Source: Pseudopyrenochaeta lycopersici
Taxonomy: Eukaryota > Ascomycota > Dothideomycetes > Pleosporales > Pseudopyrenochaetaceae
Direction: 5' to 3'
Assembly (NCBI GenBank): GCA_003313425.1
Contig: NHZP01000003.1
Coordinates: 496,001-560,000 of the forward strand
DNA: 64,000 nt
Positions 1 to 11,560 of the stretch are shown piece by piece. A model generated the notes under the pieces. It saw only the letters and a list, made by a program, of their open reading frames with translations. It did no database searches and was not told the origin of the DNA. The stretch's first letter is position 1. Each line of letters opens with the position of its first letter. The position numbers were made by a program, and so were the translations under genes.

Positions 1-350
1 GCTGCATGGTACCGTTTTCGCTTCACCGGACGACTTGGTTGCTGCATCTACAAAGCATCCATTTGAGTGGATCAGGCCCGAAAACGCCGGAAATGGTTAG
101 TAGTGCCATTATCAGCTAGGCTTCTCGATTGCATCTTAGCTATGGTTTCATTTTAGTTTCCGCAGTGGGCCTGTTCGGGTGCTGGGTCGGATCTGTTCGC
201 GATCGTCGCGAGTTGGGGCTGAAGGCTGCCTATCTTAACCCCCGCCAGTAAAGTGGCGACTACCTTCGTACGGAAAGCTTCGCATACAGCGAAGAGCTAA
301 GGCGGCATGAGGGGATCCGTTTGAATGCGAGGCCACAAGCTTACTCTGTA
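1..350. other. GC-balanced flank, possible gene end
   Basis: This stretch keeps CpA, TpG and CpG dinucleotides and shows little RIP damage, unlike what follows. On the plus strand, frame 2 is open from the window edge to a TAG at 98-100 (about 32 codons, beginning Leu-His-Gly-Thr-Val-Phe). It could be the last exon of a host gene or chance. I do not recognise the peptide. From 101 to 350 I see no supported feature. The right border is the TA target site of element M1. Confidence 0.25.
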
Positions 351-352
351 TA

Positions 353-1704
353 CAGTGACCCCGCAAAAGTTTCCGCCGCGCATGCACGAGCCACTCTCTC
401 AAGCACATGTACACTAAACTTCAACACCATATATCTCAGCTAAAATATTATATAATTAATTATTTTTTTAGGTTAAGAGTTGCATAGATGTTTAATATTT
501 TATTTGCTATCCTCGTGCCTTTTTACATGTAGTAATTTGTTGTCGCATACTTAAGATAAGGCGCTTGATAAGCTTAGCTAGTATGCGCAACTAGCACTCT
601 TTTAATGCACTGCAAAAGCTATCCTACTCTTCTATAGCTTAGCTGTAATTATTATATTATAGATAGAATTTATATATGCGCTTCTTTAGGTACTACTAGA
701 GGTGCTTAATTAGGTTAAGATTAGGTAAGTATGCTGGCTATTTAATAGTAGTGATGTAGTGCTCGCGCAGAAACTTACGCGTCGCTGCAGCTGTGTGTAT
801 ACGCGCGTTATCCTGCATAAAAAGCTAAGAACGACGCTAAGATAGTAGAAGCCCTTTAGTTAAGGCCTTAATGTAACTTTTAGTAGAGTACCTATACTTT
901 AGAGTATTAAAATTACGCTCTATTATAACTAGAGGACTTCTCTAGACACACCTACGTTTATCTAACTATATTAAACCCTATACTTTTTATAACACCTTTT
1001 TACTGCAGCTATAGGTTTAGAGTATTATTATCTTCTATTTCTCTTATAAATTTTAAAAAACCTACTTTTAGTTTTACCCTAAGCCTTTCTAAACTAAGTA
1101 TTTATTAGAGAACTTAAGCGTGCGCTAATACTACAGGAATTAAGAGTACTTCTTACAGAACTTAAGGCGCCTTAACGCATCCCTGTAATAGAGCTTAAGA
1201 CGCTTTTTATAAGGAGATTTAGTAAGGCCTTATCTTTTAAAGTATTAGGATAGTGTACTAGAGCTAGGCGGCTTTAAAGAGGTACTATCTGGATTTATAA
1301 CTACTGCTACTTCAGCTAGCTCTTTATACTTAATTCTTAGCTGCGCACGTGCTTTGCGATAGATAATCTTCTTTTAATAAAGCGATAGTATAGGTGGCCG
1401 GCCGCTGCGAGGTTTATCTGCAGTTATACCTGTTTAGTGATATTTCTTCCTAAGGTCGCGTATAGCGCGTTTACTCCAGCTATACGCGTTAGTAACTTAA
1501 GTAACTGTAGAACTACTATGCAGCATCCTAATAATTTAATCTCGCTGCTAGACTATTAAATTAGGGCCTCTGCGCGTATTTTAGTCTATTTCTTATAAAA
1601 TTTAGTAACGTAGTAGCATAGTTATAATACTTGAAAGTTAAGAAGGAGATGTTGTAAGGGAACGCGTCGCGACTAGTGTAGCGGAAACTTTTGCGGGGTT
1701 ACTG
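353..1704 (-). mobile_element. Tc1/mariner-type DNA transposon M1
   Basis: A 1,352-bp element bounded by near-perfect terminal inverted repeats of about 24 bp (353-376 and 1681-1704; left end starts CAGTGACCCCGCAAAAGTTT) and flanked by TA at 351-352 and 1705-1706. TA duplication plus a DDE_3-like transposase on the minus strand places it in the Tc1/mariner/IS630 superfamily. One mismatch between the ends (GTGACC against GTAACC) is a RIP-type transition. The element is inactive. Confidence 0.85.
455..1606 (-). pseudogene. RIP-degraded Tc1/mariner transposase
   Basis: Read on the minus strand. An N-terminal helix-turn-helix region contains a recognisable KPRSGRPP linker. Further on comes the central DDE motif FMQDNARIHTAA, then PAYLPNLNLIKHL, the degraded form of the family motif PxYSPDLNPIEHLW, followed by a C-terminal SMRQQITTCKKARG stretch typical of fungal mariner transposases. 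Stops fall where Trp or Gln is expected (for example two TAG codons after IKHL), which fits RIP. The frame is largely held, so the lesions are mainly point transitions. No function is possible in this copy. The start and end are approximate. Confidence 0.8.
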
Positions 1705-1706
1705 TA

Positions 1707-2239
1707 GTTACTCCCAGAGCGGTTACGGGGAGAATATCGTACTATTAAAACTAGTCTCAATTTCGTTTTATCGCTAAAGATAATAATATTCTTCTACCTA
1801 ACTCTACCTAGCTAAGTACTAATAAAGCCCCAGAAATTAAAACTCGTAGAGGTATAACTATGTATTAGTAGAATTAATATTTACGTGCTGAAGCTGAAGC
1901 TGACGATTCTCTGCTTCCTTAAGAACGCGCACTACTTCCGCATAGCTGTTCTGCTCCGCCTAGAAACGTAGCGTTCGCCCTTTGCTGTCTAGTTTAGGGA
2001 GTTAGCGCCTATCTTAAATAAGTACCTTATAATGTCTACTTTTCTAAACTCTGCGGCTTAATAGAGTAGTATCCTAAGGCTAAATAGCTCTCGCTCTATA
2101 TATGTTGTTAGATCCTTTTTATATTTAATCTTATTAATTAGTGCACTGTTCTCTATAATCTAGCAGACTAAATCTAGAGTATTAAGTTTGTCCCTTAGAA
2201 CAGTATAATAGAGGAGCTAGGTACCTTTATCGCATACAT
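1707..2239. other. RIP-affected sequence, no assigned feature
   Basis: Moderately AT-rich, many TAG/TTA words, no intact frame. The minus-strand frame of the Myb-like pseudogene to the right may extend into it (a stop-poor stretch lies near 1900-2100), but I cannot tie it to a domain. Confidence 0.3.
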
Positions 2240-3720
2240 TATGTTGCAGGCTGCTAAGATAACCTATATTTAGGGACGGTAACGCTGTTAGATAAGGCGT
2301 TAAGTAGCATAAAAGTAATAGCTTTACGAATCTTTCTTGCGCAACGTGTAGTAGCGTAATTTTATTGCGCCCTCCGACTGATCTAGGAAGTAAGGTGAGA
2401 TTTAATCCTAATTTATACCTATCTTATCCTTATACGAGAGTAAACGCTCTTCGTCTAATTCTAACTACAGTTTATACTTTCGTTGTTAGTAGCACGTATT
2501 ATCTCTGCTGTATCCCTAATTATTATTAGTAGCGTGAGGATTAGCGTGAGGTCTGTATTCCTCCCTATCTTCGTCCTCTTTATTACTGTCGTTATCTAAG
2601 TAGTTAACATTATTACTGGGAGCACCTCTATAGTGACTGCTCCTTATCTGGTCCGCATTAAGCAGCGTTAAGCTTCTATAGGCAGGTGCCTCTAATGTGC
2701 CAGCGTTATATTAGTAACCTAGTAGCATCTATGAATTAGGCGATAGCTAGGTTATGCGGATGATTTTGCTCTCTCCGCTGAGGAGCTTGTAATTTAGGGT
2801 TACTAGGTTAAGAGACAAGCTTAAATTACGGTAACGGACAATTGCTGTTATAATTAACGAACCCTCTAGCACATAACAATGCGTGATATTAGTTATCTGA
2901 TAAGCTATATTGTCGCTAGATCTATAGTTTGCGTTAGTTCCACCTCTAACTTCTGTTCTTAGAGATAATGTTTGTAGGGAGTAAGACTAATTCGCGCTAT
3001 CTATTCCAGACTTGGATAGTTAACAGGGTTGGGCTGACGTTACGTTTCGCGATGTCCTCGCAGGCAGCTTGCCCTAGCCTAGTTATCTAAGAGTAGTCTA
3101 GGATAGACCGCGCCTCCTCTTCTGGACTAGCTGATTATTGCGTCTACGGCGTTGAGAAGCTTTTACCGAAGATTTACTGGACACTTCATCGACCTAACTA
3201 AGTCTATCCTTATAGCTCTTCCTAGCTCTACCTTTATTGAGGTTGTTTAAAGACGGGACTAGGCTTCTAGCGCTATAACCTTAGCTGTTATTGTTAGGAG
3301 GGCTAGGGTTAGCCTTATTACTGGCTCTAGAACGAGAATCTGGGCTGCTAGGGGTCGGCAGAGGCGTTAGCTTGGGTGTGAGCATATGATTAAGTATGAG
3401 GCTCTTTGCTTGTCGCTTAGACGGCCTTTGCTGCTTCGCTGAACGAGGGTCCTCTGGCTCTAGTTCTGACGTAATGTCTAACACCTCTGCTGAAGAGATT
3501 ATCGTGCTAATAGATAAGAGGCGTGTTCGTTTGCGTGATAAGGGCGATCTGCTCGAGTTGAAAAGTGGTTCGTCCTCCGCTGGCGATGGCGCTTCTGAGG
3601 ATGTTAAAATGGTCTCCTTAACTAGTGCTAGAACATAACTTACTATAGTAAAGACCCTCTACACCCTCTATAGAGAGGGCACGCATGTTGTCTGCGTTGA
3701 AATCGCTACCTTGTCTAGCA
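2240..3720 (-). pseudogene. RIP-degraded Myb/SANT-domain gene
   Basis: The minus-strand frame is the same from about 3660 down to about 2300. The 5' part (3281-3660) is open and encodes a low-complexity, nuclear-type region with a basic cluster (SRKRTR), an acidic stretch and Ser/Pro-rich sequence. At 2340-2475 the same frame gives a Myb/SANT-like helix set: LDEERLLSYKDKIGIN, a TAG in the usual Trp position, D, a TAA in a Gln position, ISPYF, then SEGAIKLRYYTLRKK. Stops fit Trp and Gln codons hit by RIP. A duplicated Myb-like regulator gene or a gene carried by an unknown element are both possible. No ATG start was identified; the limits are approximate. Confidence 0.5.
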
Positions 3721-5888
3721 TAGTCTCGTTCGGTGCTAGCAGTCGCGTAGTAGCCCTTCTCGTGATAGTTAGATGCTCCGCTACTAGGCTTGGCCTACGT
3801 TGTACTGTGGTGCTCTTCCGCTGCGTTACTCTCTAAAATGAAAGGGTTTTCTATTGTAAATTTAGTAAATTAGCATCGCAATCTACTCGTATACTTACCT
3901 AGACTGCTTCTGTTAATTAAATCGTCCAGAGTTAAGTCTGTCTTTGCTACGCTCGTAACGTGGTCTGTCCCTCCTCTATTAAGCGATTTCTAGCTAGACT
4001 AGTAATGCTCTAGCTTCTCTGATTTGGTAGCGGCACTAAGACTATTAACTACGTCTAGGCCCCTATGTTAGTTCGGTTCTATTAGCTTGCAACGGTTAGC
4101 GGGCGGGTAATACTATAGTCTTAAGAACTAGAAGCGTCTACAGCTCTGAGTAGAGCAGGTACTCTCAGGTCTAGAGAGCACGATCTATTTAAATCTAGTA
4201 TTAGGAAATCATTAATATAGAACCAGTCCCTATTATCTTTAGAGGAGTTAACTCTTGAACGGCTGTGCTCTGCCGTCTTAGTTATAGACGTTAATTTAGC
4301 CTTAGATTTTAGCCTAAGTTTAGGCGCTTAAGGAACGTATAGACAAAATTTTATAGAAAACGAATAGTCTAACAAAGAGGTGCTGTAAGAGGAGGCTATT
4401 TTAGTATAGTAATCTAGTAACTACTCTGGCTATAAGGAGTTAGAAAGAAGTAGCTCCTTCTCTAGACTAAGCATTGCTTTATATGTCGCGGTTAATACTG
4501 CCGCCTAGGAATAAAGAGACAGTATAAATACTGTATTTATCGCGGAAATAGTTGTAACAGGCGCAGCGAGTAGTATAAGGACGCTCTCTGTAGGGAAGGC
4601 GGGCGGGCTCGAAACCTGTTAGCATTAGCGTCTCTGAAAGGACCCCTGTATCGCTCTATTAAGCAGCGTAGATAGCCTTACTGCGTTAATAATTAGCTTA
4701 GCTTATCTAGCGATTAGCTAGTAAGGGGTCGCTACGACCTAGCCGTGCGCAGCTTTCAGCTGTCTAAGGATTTATATTACCTTAAATAAAACTATTAATC
4801 GCCAGCTTTATCTTTAATTATTAACTACCCTCTTACGTAGAACGAGTCTGTGCCAGGTAACGTATAAATACGCGATTTTCGTTAACAGCGCCCTGTGTCG
4901 TCTAGTGATTTAGCTTCAGGGCTTTATTCACTTCCTGTAGCACACCCGCAGCTATCTTAGAGCTATTAGCTGCTAGCGTCTAGGTATCAGCCTCCTGCTA
5001 GTTGCATTATAATGTTACAGCAACGCTGTATGCCTCGTTTAAGGCGGACTATCCTAATAGAGCTATAGTGCTGACGCAGGCACTAGGATAGCTTAAATTA
5101 ATGTATTATACGGGTGAATAACTACACTACTGCCGGAAGGATAGGGCTAGCATATTTAACTAGTAGGGTAGGGCGCAACATAGTTATATTAGAGCTAAGA
5201 TAACAGCGTAAGCGCTACGCATTCGTTTACTTAAAATAGAAAAGAAAAGGACGTAGGAAATGCTATCAGCAAGTCCGGAGTAAGAAGAGGGGGGATAGGT
5301 TTTTATAGGACTGCATGCTAGTATAGCTTATACAATGCGTAGAGAGCGTCGCCCTTTAATCGCAGCTTACTAGCGTGAAGTGAGCGAGCATCTTACGAGG
5401 GAAGAGGGAAAGCTTACAGCGAAGAAAGATAAGAAGTAAGAGAGTGCGAGAGCTCGAGCTTAAGCATAGAAAGTAGGAGGGCCGCTAAATACCTGTGAAT
5501 GCGAGCTGAGCTTTAGTTTCAGCAGCTGCAATCGTAGGGGCACGAAAAGCTAGACGGCACTGCCTGAATAGGGGGGAAATAACATGGACGAGGGGAGGCA
5601 GTGTGATAGGGCGGCTGGCGGGTTTTAAAAAATGCCTTACAAAGGATTAGCTGAGGCCTAATAAGAGTAGTTAGTATAGGCAAGGGAAGAGGGGGGCCCG
5701 GTGCAGATGAAGGGATAGGAATAGAGAGAAAAGGTTGAGGAGAAGGAGCGAAAATAACGGCGGAGGAAGGGCGTTTTATGGGTGAACGTTGAGGCCGATT
5801 ACCTGTTCGGGCGTAGGGCGAATCCATAAGCGATCGCCCGGATTGCCCGAACGGGGGGCGTCCATTTCCTGACGCAGGCTTACCGTCT
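3721..5888. other. unassigned RIP-affected region
   Basis: About 2.2 kb without a frame I can support. CpA is depleted and TA-rich words are common up to about 5270. From about 5270 to 5880 the sequence is more GC-balanced and purine-rich on the plus strand, with a short minus-strand open frame (5519-5827) of Pro/Ser-rich composition that I regard as chance. The right border is a junction at which hAT sequence begins abruptly without an inverted repeat. Confidence 0.4.
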
Positions 5889-5978
5889 ACTTGTTTACTA
5901 ATAATAATAATAGTAAATTTTCTATTACTTTAGATACATGGAATTCTAGTGATAATATAGATTTTTTAGCTATTACTA

Positions 5979-7826
5979 ACGTATTCCATTATCAAGTGCG
6001 CCACACCATCAAGTAAGCCAAAATCTCTTGGCACCCAACATGACTACTACTACGCGCAATGTCTTAACCAACTTAGTTAAATTAATCTTAAAACGAAGGT
6101 AGGATAGAGCTTACTCTCTAGGCTATAAATTAGGGCTAATTTAAAAGTGTCTAACGTGCTGCTAAAGCGTTTAACGTTACCTAATTAACCCTGCAGTAAA
6201 GATATAATAGAACCCCGCTTAAGCTAATTGCCAGCCTAATTACTAGAAGCTTACGCGCACTAAAGAGTAGACAATCGTCTAATATATCCTTAACCTTAAT
6301 TCGCGAGGATTTGCGCCCTAGCTATATAAGGTAGTAGATATAGTAGATAAACTGCTAGCTGTACGTAGTAGAGAGCTAGTAGGCAAGTAATAGGTTAAGA
6401 GATTTGTAACGCGTTTAGATAAGCTTAAAATAGCTTTTAACTAAGTAAAGGACTATTAAAGGATACTCTAGGAAGATCTAGAGAAAATTAGCGCGTAGTT
6501 TAAGCTAGTTAAGGACACTAAAGCTAAGTACAGCGTTTATAATAATAATATATATAACTTTAATAAAACTAGCTTCTAGATAGGTATTATTAGCTCTATA
6601 AAAGTTATTATAAGCTTAGAGAGACGCGCTTAACCTAAGCTTATTTAGCTAGGCGATTGCGAGTGGGTTACAGTTATCTAGAGCATCTGCGCTGCTAAGT
6701 ACGCAACCCCGCTATTTATTATCTACAAAGGACGCGTCTATATCTCTATATAGTATAAGGAGGCAGATATACTATATAATTAGAAGCTCTTAGTCTCTAA
6801 GAACAGCTAGATAAATAACGCACTTAGTCTTAAGTAGTTAAAGTACTTTAACGCGCATATAAAGGCGCGTTAAGTTAGGGAGTATAGGCTGCTTATCTTA
6901 GACAGCTATAAGAGCTATCTTAACTAGGATTTTAAAGACTACTACTTTAAGCATAAGATTCTTACTATCTATATACTACCTTACTTATTACATATCCTCT
7001 AGCTACTTAACGTAGTCTGCTTCTTACTATTAAAGCGTAAGTACTCCTAGCGCGTTTAAGACTTAGTATACTAGCGCGTCTTCTATATTAATAAAGAAGG
7101 CTTTCTCCCCGCCTTTAAAGACGTGTTTTTTAATATGTTTATAGAGGAGAACTATTAAAAGGCCTTTAAGGCGTTAGGACTAGTCCCTATAAACGCGCAG
7201 GTAGTATTAGATTACTTTAAAGTACAGCTGCGTACTCTACTAGAACCTCTCCTCCTAGAGACGCTATAGTAGTTAAAGACTCTAAGTAATACTTAAGAGT
7301 TTAGATCTTAATCTAAGCTTATACGCGAGTCTTTTACTTAGTTACCTATTATAGTATAGGTAGGCTTCTCTCAGCTTATAAAAGGCGCTGAACTTATACT
7401 GTACTAAAACGCTTTGCTTATTACCTGTAATTATAAGCTTAAAGAGTAATTAGTAGTAATAACTAAGTAGAAATTGCGTAAAAGGAAGTAGATTTAGTAA
7501 GGTAGTATATTAGAGTATAGTATAGCGTTAGCGCAGGTAGCTGCTAAAGCGTCTGCAGCATCTTAGTAATCTAAGAAGGCTTATAGTAGTAGTAATTAAG
7601 AAACAGCTTAACTAGCTCTACAGCGCTATAGAAATTATAGCGGGACTAGGTATAACGCTTAAACGTGTAAAAAGGATATAGAAGGATCTTCTAAATCTAA
7701 TATAAGTACGACGTACGTAAGTTCTTTGTTTAATAGTAATAAAATAGACAATTCGTAACATAAGTTGGTGGTGCCAAGAGATTTTGGCTCACTCGATAGT
7801 GTGGCGCACTCGATAATAGAATACGT
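5979..7826 (+). mobile_element. pogo/Fot1-type DNA transposon P1
   Basis: A 1,848-bp element inserted in hAT copy A. Terminal inverted repeats of about 55-60 bp (left starts ACGTATTCCATTATC; the right end is its complement with a few RIP-type transitions), flanked by TA at 5977-5978 and 7827-7828. Removing it and one TA restores the hAT reading frame (LAIT then HFYNNNFELENY). It encodes a DDE_1/CENP-B-type transposase. Confidence 0.92.
6040..7758 (+). pseudogene. RIP-degraded pogo/Fot1 (DDE_1) transposase
   Basis: The ATG at 6040 and the TAA at 7756-7758 are in the same frame, giving 572 codons, with the frame kept and broken only by point stops. The N-terminal part is a CENP-B/psq-type helix-turn-helix (TIV.YILNLNSRGFAP). 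The centre is the DDE_1 domain: DCEWVTVI, SICAAKYATPPFIIYKGR, LKYFNAHIKAR, and LLILDSYKSYLNQDF, the RIP-altered form of a DGHxSH motif. The last 60 residues hold a damaged CCHC knuckle (RYRNYSGTRYNA.TCKKD) with Cys and His replaced by Tyr. The length is usual for fungal pogo transposases. Dead as written. Confidence 0.88.
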
Positions 7827-7828
7827 TA

Positions 7829-9567
7829 TACATTTTTATAATAATAATTTTGAGTTAGAAAACTATTTAATTGGATTTAAAACTCTAGAAGAAACTAGTT
7901 ATATTAGTACTATATTATATAATAATATAAATAGTATTTTAAAGGACTTTAATATAAGAGATAAAATATTAGCTATTACTAGAGATAATGCTAGTCCTAT
8001 AACTAGTCTAGTAAATAAACTTAGTTATAGTTATAAAGAAAAATATAATATAGAAATTATAGATATTCGTTATACTGCACACATTTTAAATATAGTTAGT
8101 AATATATTTTTAACTTATATATTTTTTATTCCTAATTCTTCTAGAAAGTTTATAAATAAAATAGATACTATTAAGAATAAGTATGGTCGTTATAATAATA
8201 GTTATTATATATTAAGAAACTTGCCTAGTACTATTAGAAGTATTATATCTAGTATTAGATATAATCACTATTTAAAAAATACCTTTAAAAAGCTAGTAAG
8301 AGAAGCTAAAAGTAAAAGTAATTTAGGACCTGAAATTTTAATAAAAGATAATACTACTAGGTGGCTATCTACTTATAATATGCTAGATAGATTTATATAT
8401 TTTAAAGAAGAAATAATTAGCTTATTAGAAGAAGCTAATAAGCTATCTAATAATAAAAAACGTAGTTTTAAATTAGATAAACTAGTAGTTACAGATGAAG
8501 AGTGGTACTTTTTAGATATAATTAAGAATATTTTAGAAGTATTTAGAAAACCTACTATTAAGTTTTAAGCTATTAATTATAGTAATAGTTTTTTAATTAT
8601 ACTATATATTAATAAACTAATTTTAGAGCTAGAGGAGTTTACTTTAGAATATAATATAAACGATAGTAATCCTTATTTAGCAACAGCGTTATTAGAAGCT
8701 TATAATAGATTAATATATTATTATCCTATTAAGGAAGATAATATAGATAAATTAAAAGATTTATATTTAATAACTCTATTAAATCCTAAATTTAAGTTAG
8801 GTTTATTTACTACTTTAAAGTTTAGTACAAATAAAATTAACTTAATAAAAGAGTACTTTTTAGAAATATATAATAAGTATAAAATAGAGTATCTAAATAA
8901 TAGAAACACTATTAGTATTAGAGATAGATCTAGTTTAGATATAAATAAATCTATAGATTTAGAAGATTATAATAGTGATAACGAGTTTTATAAAGATAAT
9001 AATATTAATATAGTAGAAGAAAAAGAAGAAATATATATATATTTAGAAGAAGATAGAATATCTAAAGAAATAGATATAGTTAACTATTATAAAGTAAATA
9101 AAATTAGACTACCTATTATATATAATATAGCTAAGGATTATTTATCTATATTAGCTACTTCTAATCCTAGCGAATCTACTTTTAGTAAAGTTAGTGATAT
9201 AGTAACTAAAAAAAGAAATAGATTATTACCTACTACTATAAAACAATTAATTTGCTTAAAATCGTGGAATATTATAGAAGATGAAGAATTACTATTAAAT
9301 GATAATAAATATAACTTTAATACCAGTACTACTATAAATACTAATATAAAAAATACTAATACAGAAAATAGTAATATAAATACAAATACTAATTTAGATA
9401 ATATAATAGATATAGAAGATATAATAGATATAGAAGATATAATAGATATAGAAGATATAGAAGATAGAGAAGATATAGAAGATATAGAAGATCTAGAAGA
9501 TATAGAAGATTCTAGTTCTTCTAGTAGGTTAAATAGTAGTAATAGTAGTACTAATTATAGTATATAA
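7829..9567 (+). pseudogene. hAT transposase, C-terminal part (copy A)
   Basis: Continues from 5889-5978 after P1. It is open except for one TAA at 8566-8568, where copy B has a Gln codon. The catalytic core is ITRDNASPI and DNTTRWLSTYNM; the C-terminal hATC dimerisation domain is DYLSILATSNPSESTFSKVSDIVTKK (9140-9220), then KSWNIIEDEE. It ends in an acidic IED/IID repeat tail and a TAA at 9565-9567. The open frame listed from 7765 is an artefact that begins in the P1 inverted repeat; the real upstream part lies left of P1. Codons are extremely A/T-rich and almost free of CpA. Confidence 0.85.
9406..9517 (+). repeat. acidic in-frame repeat in hAT-A transposase tail
   Basis: Tandem GATATAGAA / GATATAATA nonamers encode alternating Ile-Glu-Asp and Ile-Ile-Asp units. 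Copy B has the related but different Leu-Glu-Asp run, so the tail evolves by repeat slippage. Confidence 0.8.
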
Positions 9568-9803
9568 ACTAAATATAGCTTTAATCTTACTATAGATATA
9601 TACATATTAGATAGATAGGTAGATAGAAAATATAAAATCTTTTAAAAAACTTACTTATCTTATATACTAACTATTACTAGTGTCTTACTTACTACTTACT
9701 AGTATTTATCTATAAGTTTATAATAGTTTTATATAATATTATTTAACTTTTTATAGATTAGTAATTACTAATTTACTAATTTTACTAATTTCGCCTATCA
9801 CTG
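9568..9803 (+). repeat. hAT-A 3' untranslated and subterminal region
   Basis: Non-coding 3' end of hAT copy A, aligning with 15785-16147 of copy B but shorter. It contains one TAGTAATTACTA palindrome near 9758 and ends in the inverted repeat at 9803. Confidence 0.7.
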
Positions 9804-11158
9804 GAAAGAAGTATATAGATAGTTAGGTTAGTACCTTATATAAAAGAGTAGCTAATAAAGTATAATTTATAGATATTCCTATAGTATTAGATATTAAGGA
9901 GTTTAGGCGTAAGGATTAGAAGTAATATACTATTAAACTATAACTCTTAAGAAAAAGTCTAAGACCTCCTAATATAAAGCCTTTTAATTACCTTTTTAAG
10001 TATAGATATATAGTATTCTTATAAAGTATAAAATTAATAATAGAAAAGCTAGCTTTATAAAAGTTTAGATCTAAGTTAATAAAATTAGAAGTTTAGTTAT
10101 TTATTAAAATATTGATAAATAGAGAAGGCGTAAATTACTTTTACTTTCTCTAAGATAGAATAACTTATTAAGGATATATATCCTCTATATAAGATATAGA
10201 CTATTAAATATAAAGCTTAGTAAGAAAAATTATTCCTAATAGCGTAAGTTATTAAGGAAGAGGTAGTTATAATATTTAATAATAGACTTAATTAAAGAGT
10301 ACTAAAAAGATATACTAGTTAGTATAAAAACTTATAGTTTCTAGTTAAAAAGAAGGATAAGAGTTATTAGATAATACTTAGGTTAATTAAGATAAACGCT
10401 GTATCTCTTAAAGATACTAATCTACCTCTAATAGTAGATAAATTCTCTAAGCGTTTTAGTAAATATTATATTTTATCTCTTATAAATTTATTCTTAAGAT
10501 ATAACTAGATTATACTTTATCTAGATAGTAGAGATATAACTACCTTTTATACGCTAGTTAGTTTACTTTAATACTATATAATAGTTTAAGGCGTAACTAA
10601 CTTAATTATAGTCTTTTAGTAAGTAGTTATAAAGATTATAAAAGATTATTAGCTATATACTATTCCTTTTATAAATAATATTACTACTAGTAGTCCTAAA
10701 ACTAACTATAGAGGAGAAGAAGTATTTCCTAGAGTAAGAAGATATATATTAGAATATATTTAATAGCTAAATAGGGCTCTAGCTAATATAGAAAGAGCTA
10801 AAGCTATAATTTTAAGTAAGAAGTATTATTAAGGAGTCTCTAGATTAGGGGTAGTTAGATATAACGTTACTATATAAGGGAGATATCTAGATTAATAGAA
10901 AGTAGCTAAGATTCTAGATTAGCTAGAATATAAAAATATAAAAGAAGTAAGAGCGTTTATAAGTATCTGTATCTACTACAGAATATAGGTGCCTAGCTTT
11001 ACTATTTACGTAAAGCCCTTATTCTAGTTAATAAGGACTAGCGTTAAATAGATATAGTAGGAGGCTTAATAAGAGGCTATAAGTACTTTAAAGTAATATA
11101 TTACTTTAGCCCTAGTATTAGTAAGTTCTAATTATAAGAATAGAGGTATACTTTTTAT
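9804..11158 (+). mobile_element. Ty3/gypsy fragment G1 (RT region)
   Basis: Collinear with G3 positions about 36650-38000: the linker after protease and most of the reverse transcriptase, through the RNase H start. Landmarks are the INREGVNYFYF.L stretch, KKDKSY near 10350 and ERAKAIIL near 10790. Damage is heavier than in G3, with nearly all CpA gone. Both ends are hAT termini (copy A on the left, copy B on the right), so it is a remnant without LTRs. The same LTR family as G2 and G3. Confidence 0.85.
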
Positions 11159-11560
11159 CAGTGATGGATATTTACTAGTAATTACTATTTACTTTACTAT
11201 TTTACTAGTTTACTATTACTATTAATAGTAAAATAGTAAACAAAATAGTAATTACTATTATAGTAATTACTAGTAATTACTATTTAAAAAAAATAGTAAT
11301 TACTATAATAGTAATTACTAGTAAACTATAAATAGTAAATAAAAATAAAAATTAGAATACATATATTATATCTTTCTACTTATTTAATAGCTTATTATAG
11401 TAGGAATATAAACTATCTTTGTATATAATATACTATAAAATTAATTATATATAACCTTAATAAAACTATAAAAACTACTTAATTTTTATATTACTACTAA
11501 ATCTAACTTATTATATTAAGTAAAATCTTAATAATAATATATCTTAGTCCTAATAAAATA
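11159..11560. repeat. hAT-B left subterminal region
   Basis: Inverted repeat followed by dense copies of the 12-bp palindrome TAGTAATTACTA and half-sites (AGTAATTACTA, TAGTAAA) between 11174 and 11345. Clustered subterminal motifs are where hAT transposases typically bind. From 11346 to 11560 is AT-rich sequence downstream of the accessory gene. Confidence 0.6.

Larger units (their letters stand above)
5889..9803 (+). mobile_element. hAT transposon copy A, 5'-truncated
   Basis: Sequence related to hAT copy B (11159-16147) starts abruptly near 5889 inside the transposase (SKF.ITLDTWNSS) and runs to a terminal CCTATCACTG at 9794-9803, the degraded partner of the family end CCATCACTG. The 5' half, including the left inverted repeat and BED finger, is absent. 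A pogo element (5979-7826) sits inside it at a TA. The right flank is Ty3/gypsy G1; the left duplication is lost, so the host site cannot be verified. Confidence 0.85.

Noticed and set aside
3396..3638. 80-codon plus-strand open frame
   Set aside because: Shadow of the longer minus-strand frame that carries the Myb/SANT-like block in the same register.
5519..5827. 102-codon minus-strand open frame, Pro/Ser-rich
   Set aside because: Composition follows a purine-rich plus strand; no domain, no homologous copy in the window.
7765..8568. 267-codon open frame taken as a gene
   Set aside because: Starts inside the P1 inverted repeat and enters the hAT transposase; an insertion chimera.
8721..8909. 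Minus-strand open frame in hAT-A
   Set aside because: Antisense shadow of the transposase.
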